Assembly (NCBI GenBank): GCA_030619405.1
Contig: JAUXBK010000072.1
Span: forward strand, 1-10,728
Source of the DNA: Sedimenticola sp.
GTDB taxonomy: Bacteria; Pseudomonadota; Gammaproteobacteria; Chromatiales; Chromatiaceae
Direction: 5' to 3'
Length of the DNA stretch: 10,728 nucleotides
The translations under genes were made by a program, and so were the position numbers. Positions 1-7,100 of the stretch are shown here, piece after piece. The notes beneath the pieces were generated by a model that was not told the origin of the DNA, made no database searches, and was given only the letters and a program-made list of their open reading frames with translations. The first letter of the stretch is position 1. The number at the start of each line of letters is the position of its first letter.

Positions 1-4
1 ATCT

Positions 5-26
5 GGAACCTGATGCGATCCTATTC
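5..26. repeat. Dispersed repeat, copy 1 (truncated by window edge)
   Basis: This stretch reads GGAACCT, three bases, then GCGATCCTATTC. The same two blocks recur at 10481-10512 in the same orientation, where they are separated by 10 extra bases. The match runs to the left edge of the window, so the full extent of this copy is unknown. It sits directly beside the TTCTGAC array, just as the other copy sits beside a short heptamer tract. The direct match is seen; that both are copies of one mobile or dispersed element is inferred. Confidence 0.55.
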
Positions 27-114
27 TGACTTCTGACTTCTGACTTCTGACTTCTGACTTCTGACTTCTGACTTCTGACTTCTGACTTCTGACTTCTGAC
101 TTCTGACTTCTGAC
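24..114. repeat. Perfect 13-copy heptanucleotide tandem array (TTCTGAC)
   Basis: Thirteen uninterrupted, identical 7-bp units fill these 91 bases, reading GTCAGAA on the strand that encodes pmbA. The first base of the array on that strand is also the last base of the pmbA TAG stop codon, so the array starts exactly where the gene ends. Because of the stop, changes in copy number would not alter the protein. The array resembles the short tandemly repeated heptanucleotides described in intergenic regions of cyanobacteria and other bacteria. Perfect identity suggests recent expansion by slippage. Confidence 0.97.
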
Positions 115-1457
115 TATTCCCCGGCGATGGTCATTGGGGACATCAGCCAGGAGCCGGTGCGGATACCGCTGCGATCATCTTCATCCCGCCCCACCGCGAC
201 CAGGCCGGCGAACATCTCCTTCAGGTTTCCAGCGATGGTGATCTCCTCTACCGGAAACTGTATCTCACCCCGTTCCACCCAGAAACCCGTGGCGCCCCGG
301 GAGTAGTCTCCGGTCACCATGTTCAGTCCGTGGCCCATCATTTCGGTCACCAGCAGGCCGCGGCCCATCTTTCGGAGCAGACCATCCAGCTCCAGTTCAC
401 CGGGCTCGATGGCCAGGTTGTGTACACCGCCGGCGTTGCCGGTGGTCTGCATCCCCAGCTTGCAGGCGGAGTAACTGCCCAGGACATAGCTCGACAGGAT
501 ACCGTCGCTGACAAAATCCTTGGGCCGGGTCGTAACCCCCTCGCTGTCGAAAGGGGTGCTCGCGAGACCCCTGGGAAGCAGGGGATTCTCATGGATGCGG
601 ACGAACCCGGGGAAGATCTGACGCCCCAGGTGGTCGAGCAGGAACGAGGAGCGCCGGTAGAGGCTGGAGCCGCTGATGGCCCCGATCAAGTTGCCCAGCA
701 ACCCCCCCGCGGTCTCCGCCTGGAAGACCACCTGTGCCTCGCGGGTACCGAGGCGGCGGGCGCCCAGTCGGGCCAGGGTGCGCTCGCCGGCCTTGCGCCC
801 CACCATCTCTGCCGCCTCCAGCTGCGCCGGGGTACGGGCAGAGGTGTACCAATAGTCCCGCTGCATGGAGTCCCCTTCCTGGCCCACCATGGAGCAGCTC
901 AAGCTGTGTCGGCTGCTGGGGTAACCGCCGATAAAGCCGTGGCTGTTGCCGTAGACATGGAGGCCGCTGTGGGTGTTGACGTTGACGCCGTCCGATTTGG
1001 TGATACGCGGGTCCAGTGACAGCGCCGCCGCTTCACAGGTCAGCCCCAGGTCGATCGCCTGTTGCACGTCGATCTCCCAGGGGTGATACAAGTCCAGGTC
1101 CGGGATCTCCCGGGCCATCAGCTCCGGGTCCGCCAGGCCGGCGCAGGCATCCTCGTTGGTGTAGCGGGCGATGTGGCACGCCGCCTGCACCGTATCCCGT
1201 ATCGCTGCCGGGCTGAAATCCGTGCTGCTGGCCGAGCCTTTGCGGTGACCGAAGTAGACGGTCACCCCGAGTCCCTGATCCCGGGTGTGCTCGATGGTCT
1301 CCACCTCGTTCATGCGCACCGACACCGAAAGCCCGGCATCGCTGCTGACACCCGCCTCCGCTGCGCTGGCCCCCTGCTTCCTGGCTTCGTCCAGCAGCTC
1401 CCCGACCATCTGTTCCAGTCGGGTCTGGCGCTGCTCCATTTCGCTGCTATCGGTCAT
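114..1457 (-). CDS. pmbA: Metalloprotease subunit PmbA (TldE)
   Basis: This is the PmbA/TldE partner of the TldD/TldE heterodimeric peptidase, a cytoplasmic enzyme that trims unfolded peptides; in E. coli it matures microcin B17 and helps degrade the CcdA antitoxin. The protein is 447 residues from the ATG at 1457, close to the E. coli length of about 450. The family signature near the C-terminus is clear: MMGHGLNMVTGDYSRGATGFW at roughly residues 373-393. The subunit lacks the HExxH zinc motif, as expected, since the zinc is carried by TldD. The frame stays open upstream to a GTG at 1508, but that extension would translate a heptamer repeat and half of a palindrome, so I prefer the ATG. No strong Shine-Dalgarno sequence precedes this ATG; it follows a run of six A. 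tldD lies 259 bases upstream on the same strand. Confidence 0.95.
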   Translation of the reverse strand: MTDSSEMEQRQTRLEQMVGELLDEARKQGASAAEAGVSSDAGLSVSVRMNEVETIEHTRDQGLGVTVYFGHRKGSASSTDFSPAAIRDTVQAACHIARYTNEDACAGLADPELMAREIPDLDLYHPWEIDVQQAIDLGLTCEAAALSLDPRITKSDGVNVNTHSGLHVYGNSHGFIGGYPSSRHSLSCSMVGQEGDSMQRDYWYTSARTPAQLEAAEMVGRKAGERTLARLGARRLGTREAQVVFQAETAGGLLGNLIGAISGSSLYRRSSFLLDHLGRQIFPGFVRIHENPLLPRGLASTPFDSEGVTTRPKDFVSDGILSSYVLGSYSACKLGMQTTGNAGGVHNLAIEPGELELDGLLRKMGRGLLVTEMMGHGLNMVTGDYSRGATGFWVERGEIQFPVEEITIAGNLKEMFAGLVAVGRDEDDRSGIRTGSWLMSPMTIAGE

Positions 1458-1464
1458 TTTTTTA

Positions 1465-1480
1465 TCTGTCTTCTGTCTTC
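1465..1480. repeat. Two-copy heptamer tract next to pmbA start
   Basis: Read on the minus strand this is gaagacagaagacaga, two copies of a GACAGAA-type unit. The identical 16 bases occur on the plus strand at 10439-10454. The unit differs by one base from GTCAGAA of the array after pmbA. It lies 7 bases upstream of the pmbA ATG, where the ribosome binding site should be. Confidence 0.75.
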
Positions 1481-1492
1481 CGGTCGTGATCC

Positions 1493-1517
1493 ATGCGGTT
1501 CGTTTCACTCACCGCAT
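1493..1517. repeat. REP-like palindrome (ATGCGGT...ACCGCAT)
   Basis: ATGCGGT at 1493-1499 is the exact inverse of ACCGCAT at 1511-1517, with an 11-base loop. The right flank reads CCTACGCTCTACC. On the minus strand the sequence has the form GTAGGATGCGGTGAG, a spacer, then GAACCGCAT. This form resembles the small GTAGG-type palindromes scattered between genes of many gammaproteobacteria. The inverted repeat is seen; assignment to that class is from memory. Confidence 0.6.
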
Positions 1518-1637
1518 CCTACGCTCTACCCGCTGCCCCCCAACGCCAAAGCTTATGCTGCTCGATCCTTGGATAAACAGGACCACGGTTCTATGGCCCG
1601 GGTTTAGAATGGTTCTATCTTTAGTTTTGATTCTTTT

Positions 1638-1712
1638 CCTAGGTCCTAGTACCTCGGTCCTAGGTCCTGCTTTTATCCTAGGCCCTAGGTCCTGCTTTTA
1701 TCCGAGGCCCTG
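1638..1712. repeat. Degenerate CCTAGGT heptamer array with 18-bp exact duplication
   Basis: The stretch parses as CCTAGGT, CCTAGTA, CCTCGGT, CCTAGGT, an 11-base CCTGCTTTTAT, CCTAGGC, CCTAGGT, CCTGCTTTTAT again, CCGAGGC and a partial CCTG. The 18-base block formed by CCTAGGT plus CCTGCTTTTAT is exactly duplicated at 1659-1676 and 1684-1701. It ends five bases after the tldD stop codon. Five CTAG tetranucleotides fall within 50 bases, although CTAG is scarce in the rest of the window by eye. The CCTAGG units are self-complementary and could pair with each other in RNA. Confidence 0.9.
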
Positions 1713-1716
1713 TTTC

Positions 1717-3156
1717 TCAGGCCGTGCCGCCGACGGTCAGTTCGTCGATCTTCAGGGTCGGCTGCCCGACGCCGACCGGGACGCTCTGCCCATCTTTGCC
1801 ACAGGTGCCGACGCCGGCATCGAGTTGCAGGTCGTTGCCGACCATGCTCATCCGGGTCAGGACGTCGGGACCGTTGCCGATCAGGGTGGCGCCCTTCACC
1901 GGCCGGGTGACCTTGCCGTTTTCAATGAGGTAGGCCTCGCTGGCGGAGAAGACGAACTTGCCGGAGGTGATGTCCACCTGGCCGCCACCGAAGTTCACCG
2001 CGTACAGCCCTCTCTCCACGGAGGCGACGATCTCTTCCGGCTCGCGCTCACCGGGCAGCATATAGGTATTGGTCATGCGCGGCAGCGGCAGGTGGGCGTA
2101 AGACTCCCGGCGCCCGTTGCCGGTGGATGCACTGCCGGTGAGGCGGGCGTTTAGCCGGTCCTGCATGTAGCCCTTGAGTATGCCATCCTCGATCAGCACC
2201 GTGCGCTGACTGGGGGTGCCTTCGTCGTCCACGTTGAGTGAGCCCCGGCGGCCGGGCAGGGTGCCGTCGTCGACCACGGTGCATCCCTTCGCTGCCACCC
2301 GTTCGCCAATGCGGTCAGCGAAGGCAGATGTGCCCTTGCGGTTGAAGTCCCCCTCCAGCCCGTGACCGATCGCCTCGTGCAGCAGCACCCCGGGCCAGCC
2401 CGGGCCCAGTACCACCGGCATGGTGCCGGCGGGGGCGTCTACCGCATCGAGATTGACCAAGGCCTGGCGCACCGCTTCCCGGGCATAGCCGAGGGCGCGC
2501 TCCTGGTCCAGGAAGAACTGGAATGTCTCCCGGGCGCCGCCCCCGCTGGAGCCCTGCTCCCGCTTCTCCCCCTGCTCGACGATGACGTGAACGTTGCAGC
2601 GCACCAGGGGCCGCACGTCGCCGGTGAGGCTGCCGTCGCTGCCTGCCACCAGCACCACGTCGTGGGCGGCCACCAGGCTGGCGATCACCTGGGTCACCCG
2701 GGGGTCCGCCGCCCTCGCCTCTGCGTCCAGTCGCTGCAGCAGTTCGACCTTCTCCTGCTCGCTCATGCTCTGCAACGGGTCGACCGGCTGGTAGAGCTGA
2801 AGCGGGTTGGTCACGCCCTGTACCCGGATACCGCCCTGGCTGCCGCTCTGGGCGATGGCGCGGGCGGTTTGGCCCGCTTCCAGCAGGTTCGGCAGATGGA
2901 TCTCCTCGGTGTAGGCGAAGCCGCTTTTTTCACCGATCACTGCCCGTACGCCGACCCCCTGCTCGATGTTGTGGTTGCCTTCGCGGATGATGCCGTCCTC
3001 CAGCACCCAGGACTCGAGCCGACTGCTCTGGAAGTAGATATCCGCCATGTCGATGCGGTTGGCCAGTAACTGGTCCATCACCCGCTCCAGGTCACTCTCT
3101 TTCAGGTCGGCGGGGGCGAGCAGGGTGTTGCGGGCGATATCGATCGAGTTGGGCAT
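1717..3156 (-). CDS. tldD: Metalloprotease TldD
   Basis: This is the catalytic zinc subunit of the TldD/TldE peptidase, a cytoplasmic enzyme that cleaves unfolded peptides passing into its central cavity. The protein is 479 residues, near the E. coli length of about 481. The metal-binding HExxxH motif is intact as H260, E261 and H264 (LLHEAIGHGLEGD). The third zinc ligand of the family, a cysteine near the C-terminus, is present as C452 (GTCGKDGQ). Both matter because the E. coli enzyme needs them for activity. The ATG at 3156 is preceded by AAGAGAG, a usable Shine-Dalgarno sequence. It is 104 bases downstream of the nitrilase-like gene and is followed, after a repeat-filled spacer, by its partner pmbA. 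No phage, toxin or peptide precursor gene that could be a dedicated substrate lies in the window. Confidence 0.97.
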   Translation of the reverse strand: MPNSIDIARNTLLAPADLKESDLERVMDQLLANRIDMADIYFQSSRLESWVLEDGIIREGNHNIEQGVGVRAVIGEKSGFAYTEEIHLPNLLEAGQTARAIAQSGSQGGIRVQGVTNPLQLYQPVDPLQSMSEQEKVELLQRLDAEARAADPRVTQVIASLVAAHDVVLVAGSDGSLTGDVRPLVRCNVHVIVEQGEKREQGSSGGGARETFQFFLDQERALGYAREAVRQALVNLDAVDAPAGTMPVVLGPGWPGVLLHEAIGHGLEGDFNRKGTSAFADRIGERVAAKGCTVVDDGTLPGRRGSLNVDDEGTPSQRTVLIEDGILKGYMQDRLNARLTGSASTGNGRRESYAHLPLPRMTNTYMLPGEREPEEIVASVERGLYAVNFGGGQVDITSGKFVFSASEAYLIENGKVTRPVKGATLIGNGPDVLTRMSMVGNDLQLDAGVGTCGKDGQSVPVGVGQPTLKIDELTVGGTA

Positions 3157-3260
3157 TGGCTCTCTTGGGGTGGCGCAGATTGTCTGCAGCAGATGGGGTT
3201 CCCGTCGCTGGAATCAACCATACCGGCAGCGGGGTATCTGGCGGGCGTCTTGTCAGCGGA

Positions 3261-4112
3261 TCATCTGCATTTCAGTTTACGGTGGTCGATGGTCGGGAAG
3301 TTGCGCCGGGTACTGGTCAGGTAGTGCAGGTCCAGGGTGCAGCTGACGGAGCCGGTGCCCCGGGGAACCTGGGAGAGTACCGTGCCCCAGGGGTCCACGA
3401 TCATGCTGTGTCCATGGGTCTCACGGCCGTCGATGTGGAATCCCCCCTGGGCCGCCGCCACCACATAGCTCAGATTTTCGATGGCGCGGGCCCGCACCAG
3501 GGTCTCCCAGTGGGCCTTGCCGGTGATGGCAGTAAAGGAGGCAGGGATGCAGATCACCTCCATCCCTTTGTCCAGCAGGTTGCGGAACAGCTCCGGGAAA
3601 CGCAGGTCGTAGCAGACGGTGATACCGAGACGACCGAAAGGGGAGTCCACCACCAACGGCTCTGCGCCGGGCTCGATGGTATCCGATTCGATATAACGTT
3701 CATCGGCCTCCACCAGATGCACGTCGAACAGGTGGATCTTGTCGTATCGGGCCACCCGGTTGCCCTTGTCGTCATAGACGATGCAGGCGGCGCGCACCCG
3801 GCTGTTGTCTTCGGCCTCCAGGGGCAGGGTGCCGCCCACCAGCCAGATGCCGTGACGCTTTGCCAGCTGGCTGAGGAACTCCTGCAGTGGGCCGTCCCGG
3901 TCCGCCTCCCGCAGGGCGCAGAGATCCCGGTCCAGTTTGCCCTTAAAGGCGAAATTTTCCGGCAGCACTACCAGCCCGGCGCCGTTTCCCACCGCCTCGG
4001 ACACCAGCCTCTCCGCCTCCAGCAGATTGGCGCTTACATTGGGGCCGGACGCCATCTGGATCGCGGCAGCTTTGTCTCTGGTTTCATGCATCGGTCTACG
4101 GTGTTTCTGCAT
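3261..4112 (-). CDS. Nitrilase-superfamily carbon-nitrogen hydrolase (Nit1/Nit2-like amidase)
   Basis: This is a cytoplasmic amidase of the nitrilase superfamily. The Glu-Lys-Cys triad is complete: E52 in LPENFAF, K125 in RYDKIHLFD and C167 in VCYDLRFPEL, numbered from the upstream ATG. The IESDTIEPG segment near residue 142 supplies the second conserved glutamate. The KIHLFD and CYDLRFPE forms match the Nit1/Nit2 branch, whose members include deaminated-glutathione amidase and omega-amidase; the sequence alone does not decide the substrate. The protein is 283 residues from the ATG at 4112 or 276 from the ATG at 4091. Neither has a clear Shine-Dalgarno sequence, and the shorter form fits the usual N-terminus better, so the start is undecided. 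A homologous gene sits between yhdP and tldD in Pseudomonas, so the position is conserved. Confidence 0.92.
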   Translation of the reverse strand: MQKHRRPMHETRDKAAAIQMASGPNVSANLLEAERLVSEAVGNGAGLVVLPENFAFKGKLDRDLCALREADRDGPLQEFLSQLAKRHGIWLVGGTLPLEAEDNSRVRAACIVYDDKGNRVARYDKIHLFDVHLVEADERYIESDTIEPGAEPLVVDSPFGRLGITVCYDLRFPELFRNLLDKGMEVICIPASFTAITGKAHWETLVRARAIENLSYVVAAAQGGFHIDGRETHGHSMIVDPWGTVLSQVPRGTGSVSCTLDLHYLTSTRRNFPTIDHRKLKCR

Positions 4113-4144
4113 TTCTGGGTCAAGGGGATGGTTGCAGGCGGGAT

Positions 4145-4174
4145 ATCATATAGGGGTTGAGCGCCACCGGTCCA
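4145..4174 (-). promoter_or_regulatory. Candidate sigma70 promoter for the nitrilase-like gene
   Basis: On the minus strand TGGACC (4169-4174) and TATGAT (4145-4150) are 18 bases apart. They match the -35 consensus in four of six positions and the -10 consensus in five of six. The predicted start would lie about 25-45 bases upstream of the two possible ATG codons. This is pattern matching only. Confidence 0.25.
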
Positions 4175-4194
4175 GTGGTTCAGCCGGTATCGGG

Positions 4195-7100
4195 TTAATT
4201 TCCCTGGGTAAAGATGTCCCGCTGCAGTGGGTGTGACAGGGGCGGTTGTGTTACGCCATTTTCTGTCGTGTCGCCCCCTTTGTTCCCATCCTGGTTCACC
4301 TGGTCTTTCCGGGCTATCTTGACGAAATCGGGGTTATCCCAGGGGCCGGTCACCAGGTACTGGGTCTGGGTCACTTTGTCGACCTGCTTGCCCAGGAGTT
4401 TCTGGGCCAGCAGAACTGCCGCGCCCGCAACCGGGGTGGCAAGTACGGCAGCGGCTACCGGCAGTGCGGAAGAGACCTGGGGGATGACGGTCACCCGCTG
4501 ATCGAGATCCTCGTCCGCCAAACCGATACGTCCACTGAATTCGATCCGGGCAGCTGGCCCTCTGACACGGAAATTCTCGGTGTAGGCGTTTCCATCCTGA
4601 ATCCTGAAGTCCCCCTTGATCTTGTCGAAGGCGAAACCCTTCTGGAACAGGTCGCTGAAGTCCAGTGACAGCCGCCGCCAGACTGCATTGACGTTGAACA
4701 GGCCGAAGACCCTCCCCCCCAGTCCCGGGTCGACCTCCAGCAGTCGCCCCTTCTCGATCCGGACCCGCGCGCTCCCGTTGAGTTTGCCCGGCGCGAACTC
4801 CAGCGGCCCGCCTGGCCAGTGGATGCTCCCTGAGAGCCGGGTGTTCGCCCCCTCGATGTTGGGGGTGTACTTGAAAACGCTCAGCAGTTTTCCGAACGCC
4901 TGGCTGACGAGAGAGAATTTGACGGAGCTGCCCTGGGAACCGTCCGGGTGATCGACCCAAGCCCCGCTTGCTTTCACTTCCAGCTGCTCAGGCTGGATCA
5001 GTGAGAAGGTCTTCAGTTGCAGGCCGTTGGCGGCGCGTTGTGTCTCCAGCTCGAGTTTTCCAAGATCGTGCTGGTTGACCAGCACCTTCCTGGCGCTCAG
5101 TCGGATCAGTGGCAACTGTTTCGGGTCCATGCTCGGTGGCGTATTGCCTGGTGCCGGCGCTTTGGCGGGGGATTTGGCTGGGTCGAATTCCACCGCCAGT
5201 CGTTCCAGGTCGACGACGATAGGTTGCAGCAGGGGCTGGTCGGGGATCCGTATCTCACCATCGAAACGGTCGCTGGCGATATGACCGCCTATTCCGGTGT
5301 CACGGCGTTTCAGGTCGAGCTCGAGCTGGTTGAGGTCGAACCCGTCCAGCAGCAACCGATCGATCGCCAGATTCACCTTCTGCACCGGCAGGGACAGAGG
5401 CATTCCTCTCTTCTGGGTGCCGGAAAGCTTCATCCAGGCGCCGAGGTCCAGCTGTTCCAGCCTGCCCCCGATCTCGATACCTTTGGTCTGGGGCATGGTC
5501 GCCTTGCTGCCACCCAGTTGTACGGCCAGTCGTTCAAAGGGTAGTGGCAGTCCGCTCTGGGTGTCCAGCAGGCCGGTGACATCGAGGATGGAGTCGTAGT
5601 GGATAGTGAAGGGGCGCTTGGGATTACGGCTGAACTGTTGGGTGATGCGCAGTTCACGCGCTTCATCGGAACGTTTCTGCAGCGGAGATGGCAGACCGAT
5701 GGCCATGCCTTTGAGATCAGAGCTCAGTGTTGCCTGCACGGGGGTGTCATCGGGGGCGGAGAGCGTGGGTATGTCCACTTGCAGTCGCCAGTTGGCACTG
5801 CCCTTGAAGTTGAGCCAGAAGGGGTCCTGCTCCCTTTCATGCAATTTCGAGCTGGCAAGAGGAGCGGTCGCGATCAGCCGGATGGTGTCCGGTTTGTCTG
5901 GTGGTGCCAGCAGGTTCACCACGATTGGCTGGTCGAAAATCAGCCCCTTGATCTCTTTCGCCCGGGTGCCGTTCTGGTCGAACAGGAGATCCCCCCGTAT
6001 CCTGCTGATGGTGAGATCCATGTCGCTGAGCTTTATGGAGGAGTTCAGGAAACGGAGTCGCCCGCCCAGGCGAAACGGGCTGTCGTCTGTGATAGGTATG
6101 GCCAGCGCTATGTTGAGGTCTGCTTCACCCTCTGCTTTCATCATGGACAGCATTGGCCCGAACTCCTCCTGCAGGGGTGATTCGTCCAGTATGCGCAACA
6201 GCTGGTCCAGCAGGCTATGGGTATGTGCTTTGAGCTCGAAAGGGGAGGTCTGGCGCAGGTTGCGGATGAAGCCATGGGCCTGGGAGATCTGGTTGCCGAG
6301 CAGGTCGGCCCGGTCGATCCAGATGTCGAAGCGGTCACCAAGGAAACGCATCTCTGCGGCCACATTTTCCAGTCTCGGCCAGTCCTGCCAGTAATCGAAT
6401 GTCAGGTCATCGACGTCGAACAGGACCTCGAAACGGCCATCGTGGGTATCAGCAAAGGGAAAGCTGTGCAGTGGTCCCCGTACGATGCAGGCGCCCGACA
6501 CCACCCGTCCACCGACGATACTTCGGTCGAGCCACAGCACCACGTCGGGGGACATGACCCCCACCGGGAGATAACGGGAAGTGGTGCTGGCATCCCCATC
6601 CTGGAAATTGGTCTGCAGGTCCATGAAGATCGGTGCCTCCGGGGTGTCCGGAAAGTCGAGCCGCAGGCGGGTCCGGGTGGATATGTCATCGTTTCGGGCG
6701 TTCAGTCCCGGGGTATCGATACGCCAGCCGCCATCCTCCAGCCGCTCCCAGGTGAGCTGACCGGCCAGCTGCCGTAACTGCAGCGGGTCACGGAACAGTC
6801 TGGGGAGTTTCAGGATGGTGTTTTCCGACTGTAGCCGCAGAGTGCCGTGATCCTGGTCCGCCCAGAAGCGTGCCGACAGATTGTTGACCCCCGGGATCTG
6901 CTTCCAGGGTCTGGTGAAGAGTGATTTTGCCTCGCCGCTGGCGGACCAGCGGGGTGCGCCGCCAGTTTCGTCATACAGGAAACGGAGATCGTACAGGTCA
7001 CTGTGGGGCCGGAGCCGGCTGAGCGCCTGATCCACGTCCGGGTTCGGCAACGGAAACATCTGAGCGACCGACCGGATATCTTCGATGCGGATGAAGTCTG

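Larger units (their letters stand above)
1458..1716. other. Repeat-filled spacer between tldD and pmbA
   Basis: No gene is supportable in these 259 bases. From left to right they contain the GACAGAA-type heptamers, a GATGCGGT/ACCGCATC-like palindrome, a stretch with an 8-base direct repeat GGTTCTAT (1587-1594 and 1611-1618), and the CCTAGGT array. In Pseudomonas the DUF615 gene yjgA (darP) occupies the equivalent position; no remnant of it can be seen here. I see no convincing promoter or classic terminator, so pmbA may be read from the tldD transcript. Confidence 0.7.

Noticed and set aside
24..114. CRISPR-like direct repeats
   Set aside because: Units are 7 bases and contiguous, with no spacers and no cas genes nearby.
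1458..1508. GTG start at 1508 extending pmbA by 17 residues
   Set aside because: The extension encodes a heptamer repeat and half of a palindrome, and homologues begin near the ATG at 1457.
1285..2154. 289-codon plus-strand open frame across the tldD-pmbA spacer
   Set aside because: It overlaps both pmbA and tldD in antisense and reads through the CCTAGGT repeats; the translation looks like low-complexity shadow sequence.
3156..4160. 334-codon plus-strand open frame opposite the nitrilase-like gene
   Set aside because: It is antisense to a gene with a complete catalytic triad, and its translation shows no recognisable domain; long antisense frames are expected in GC-rich genes.
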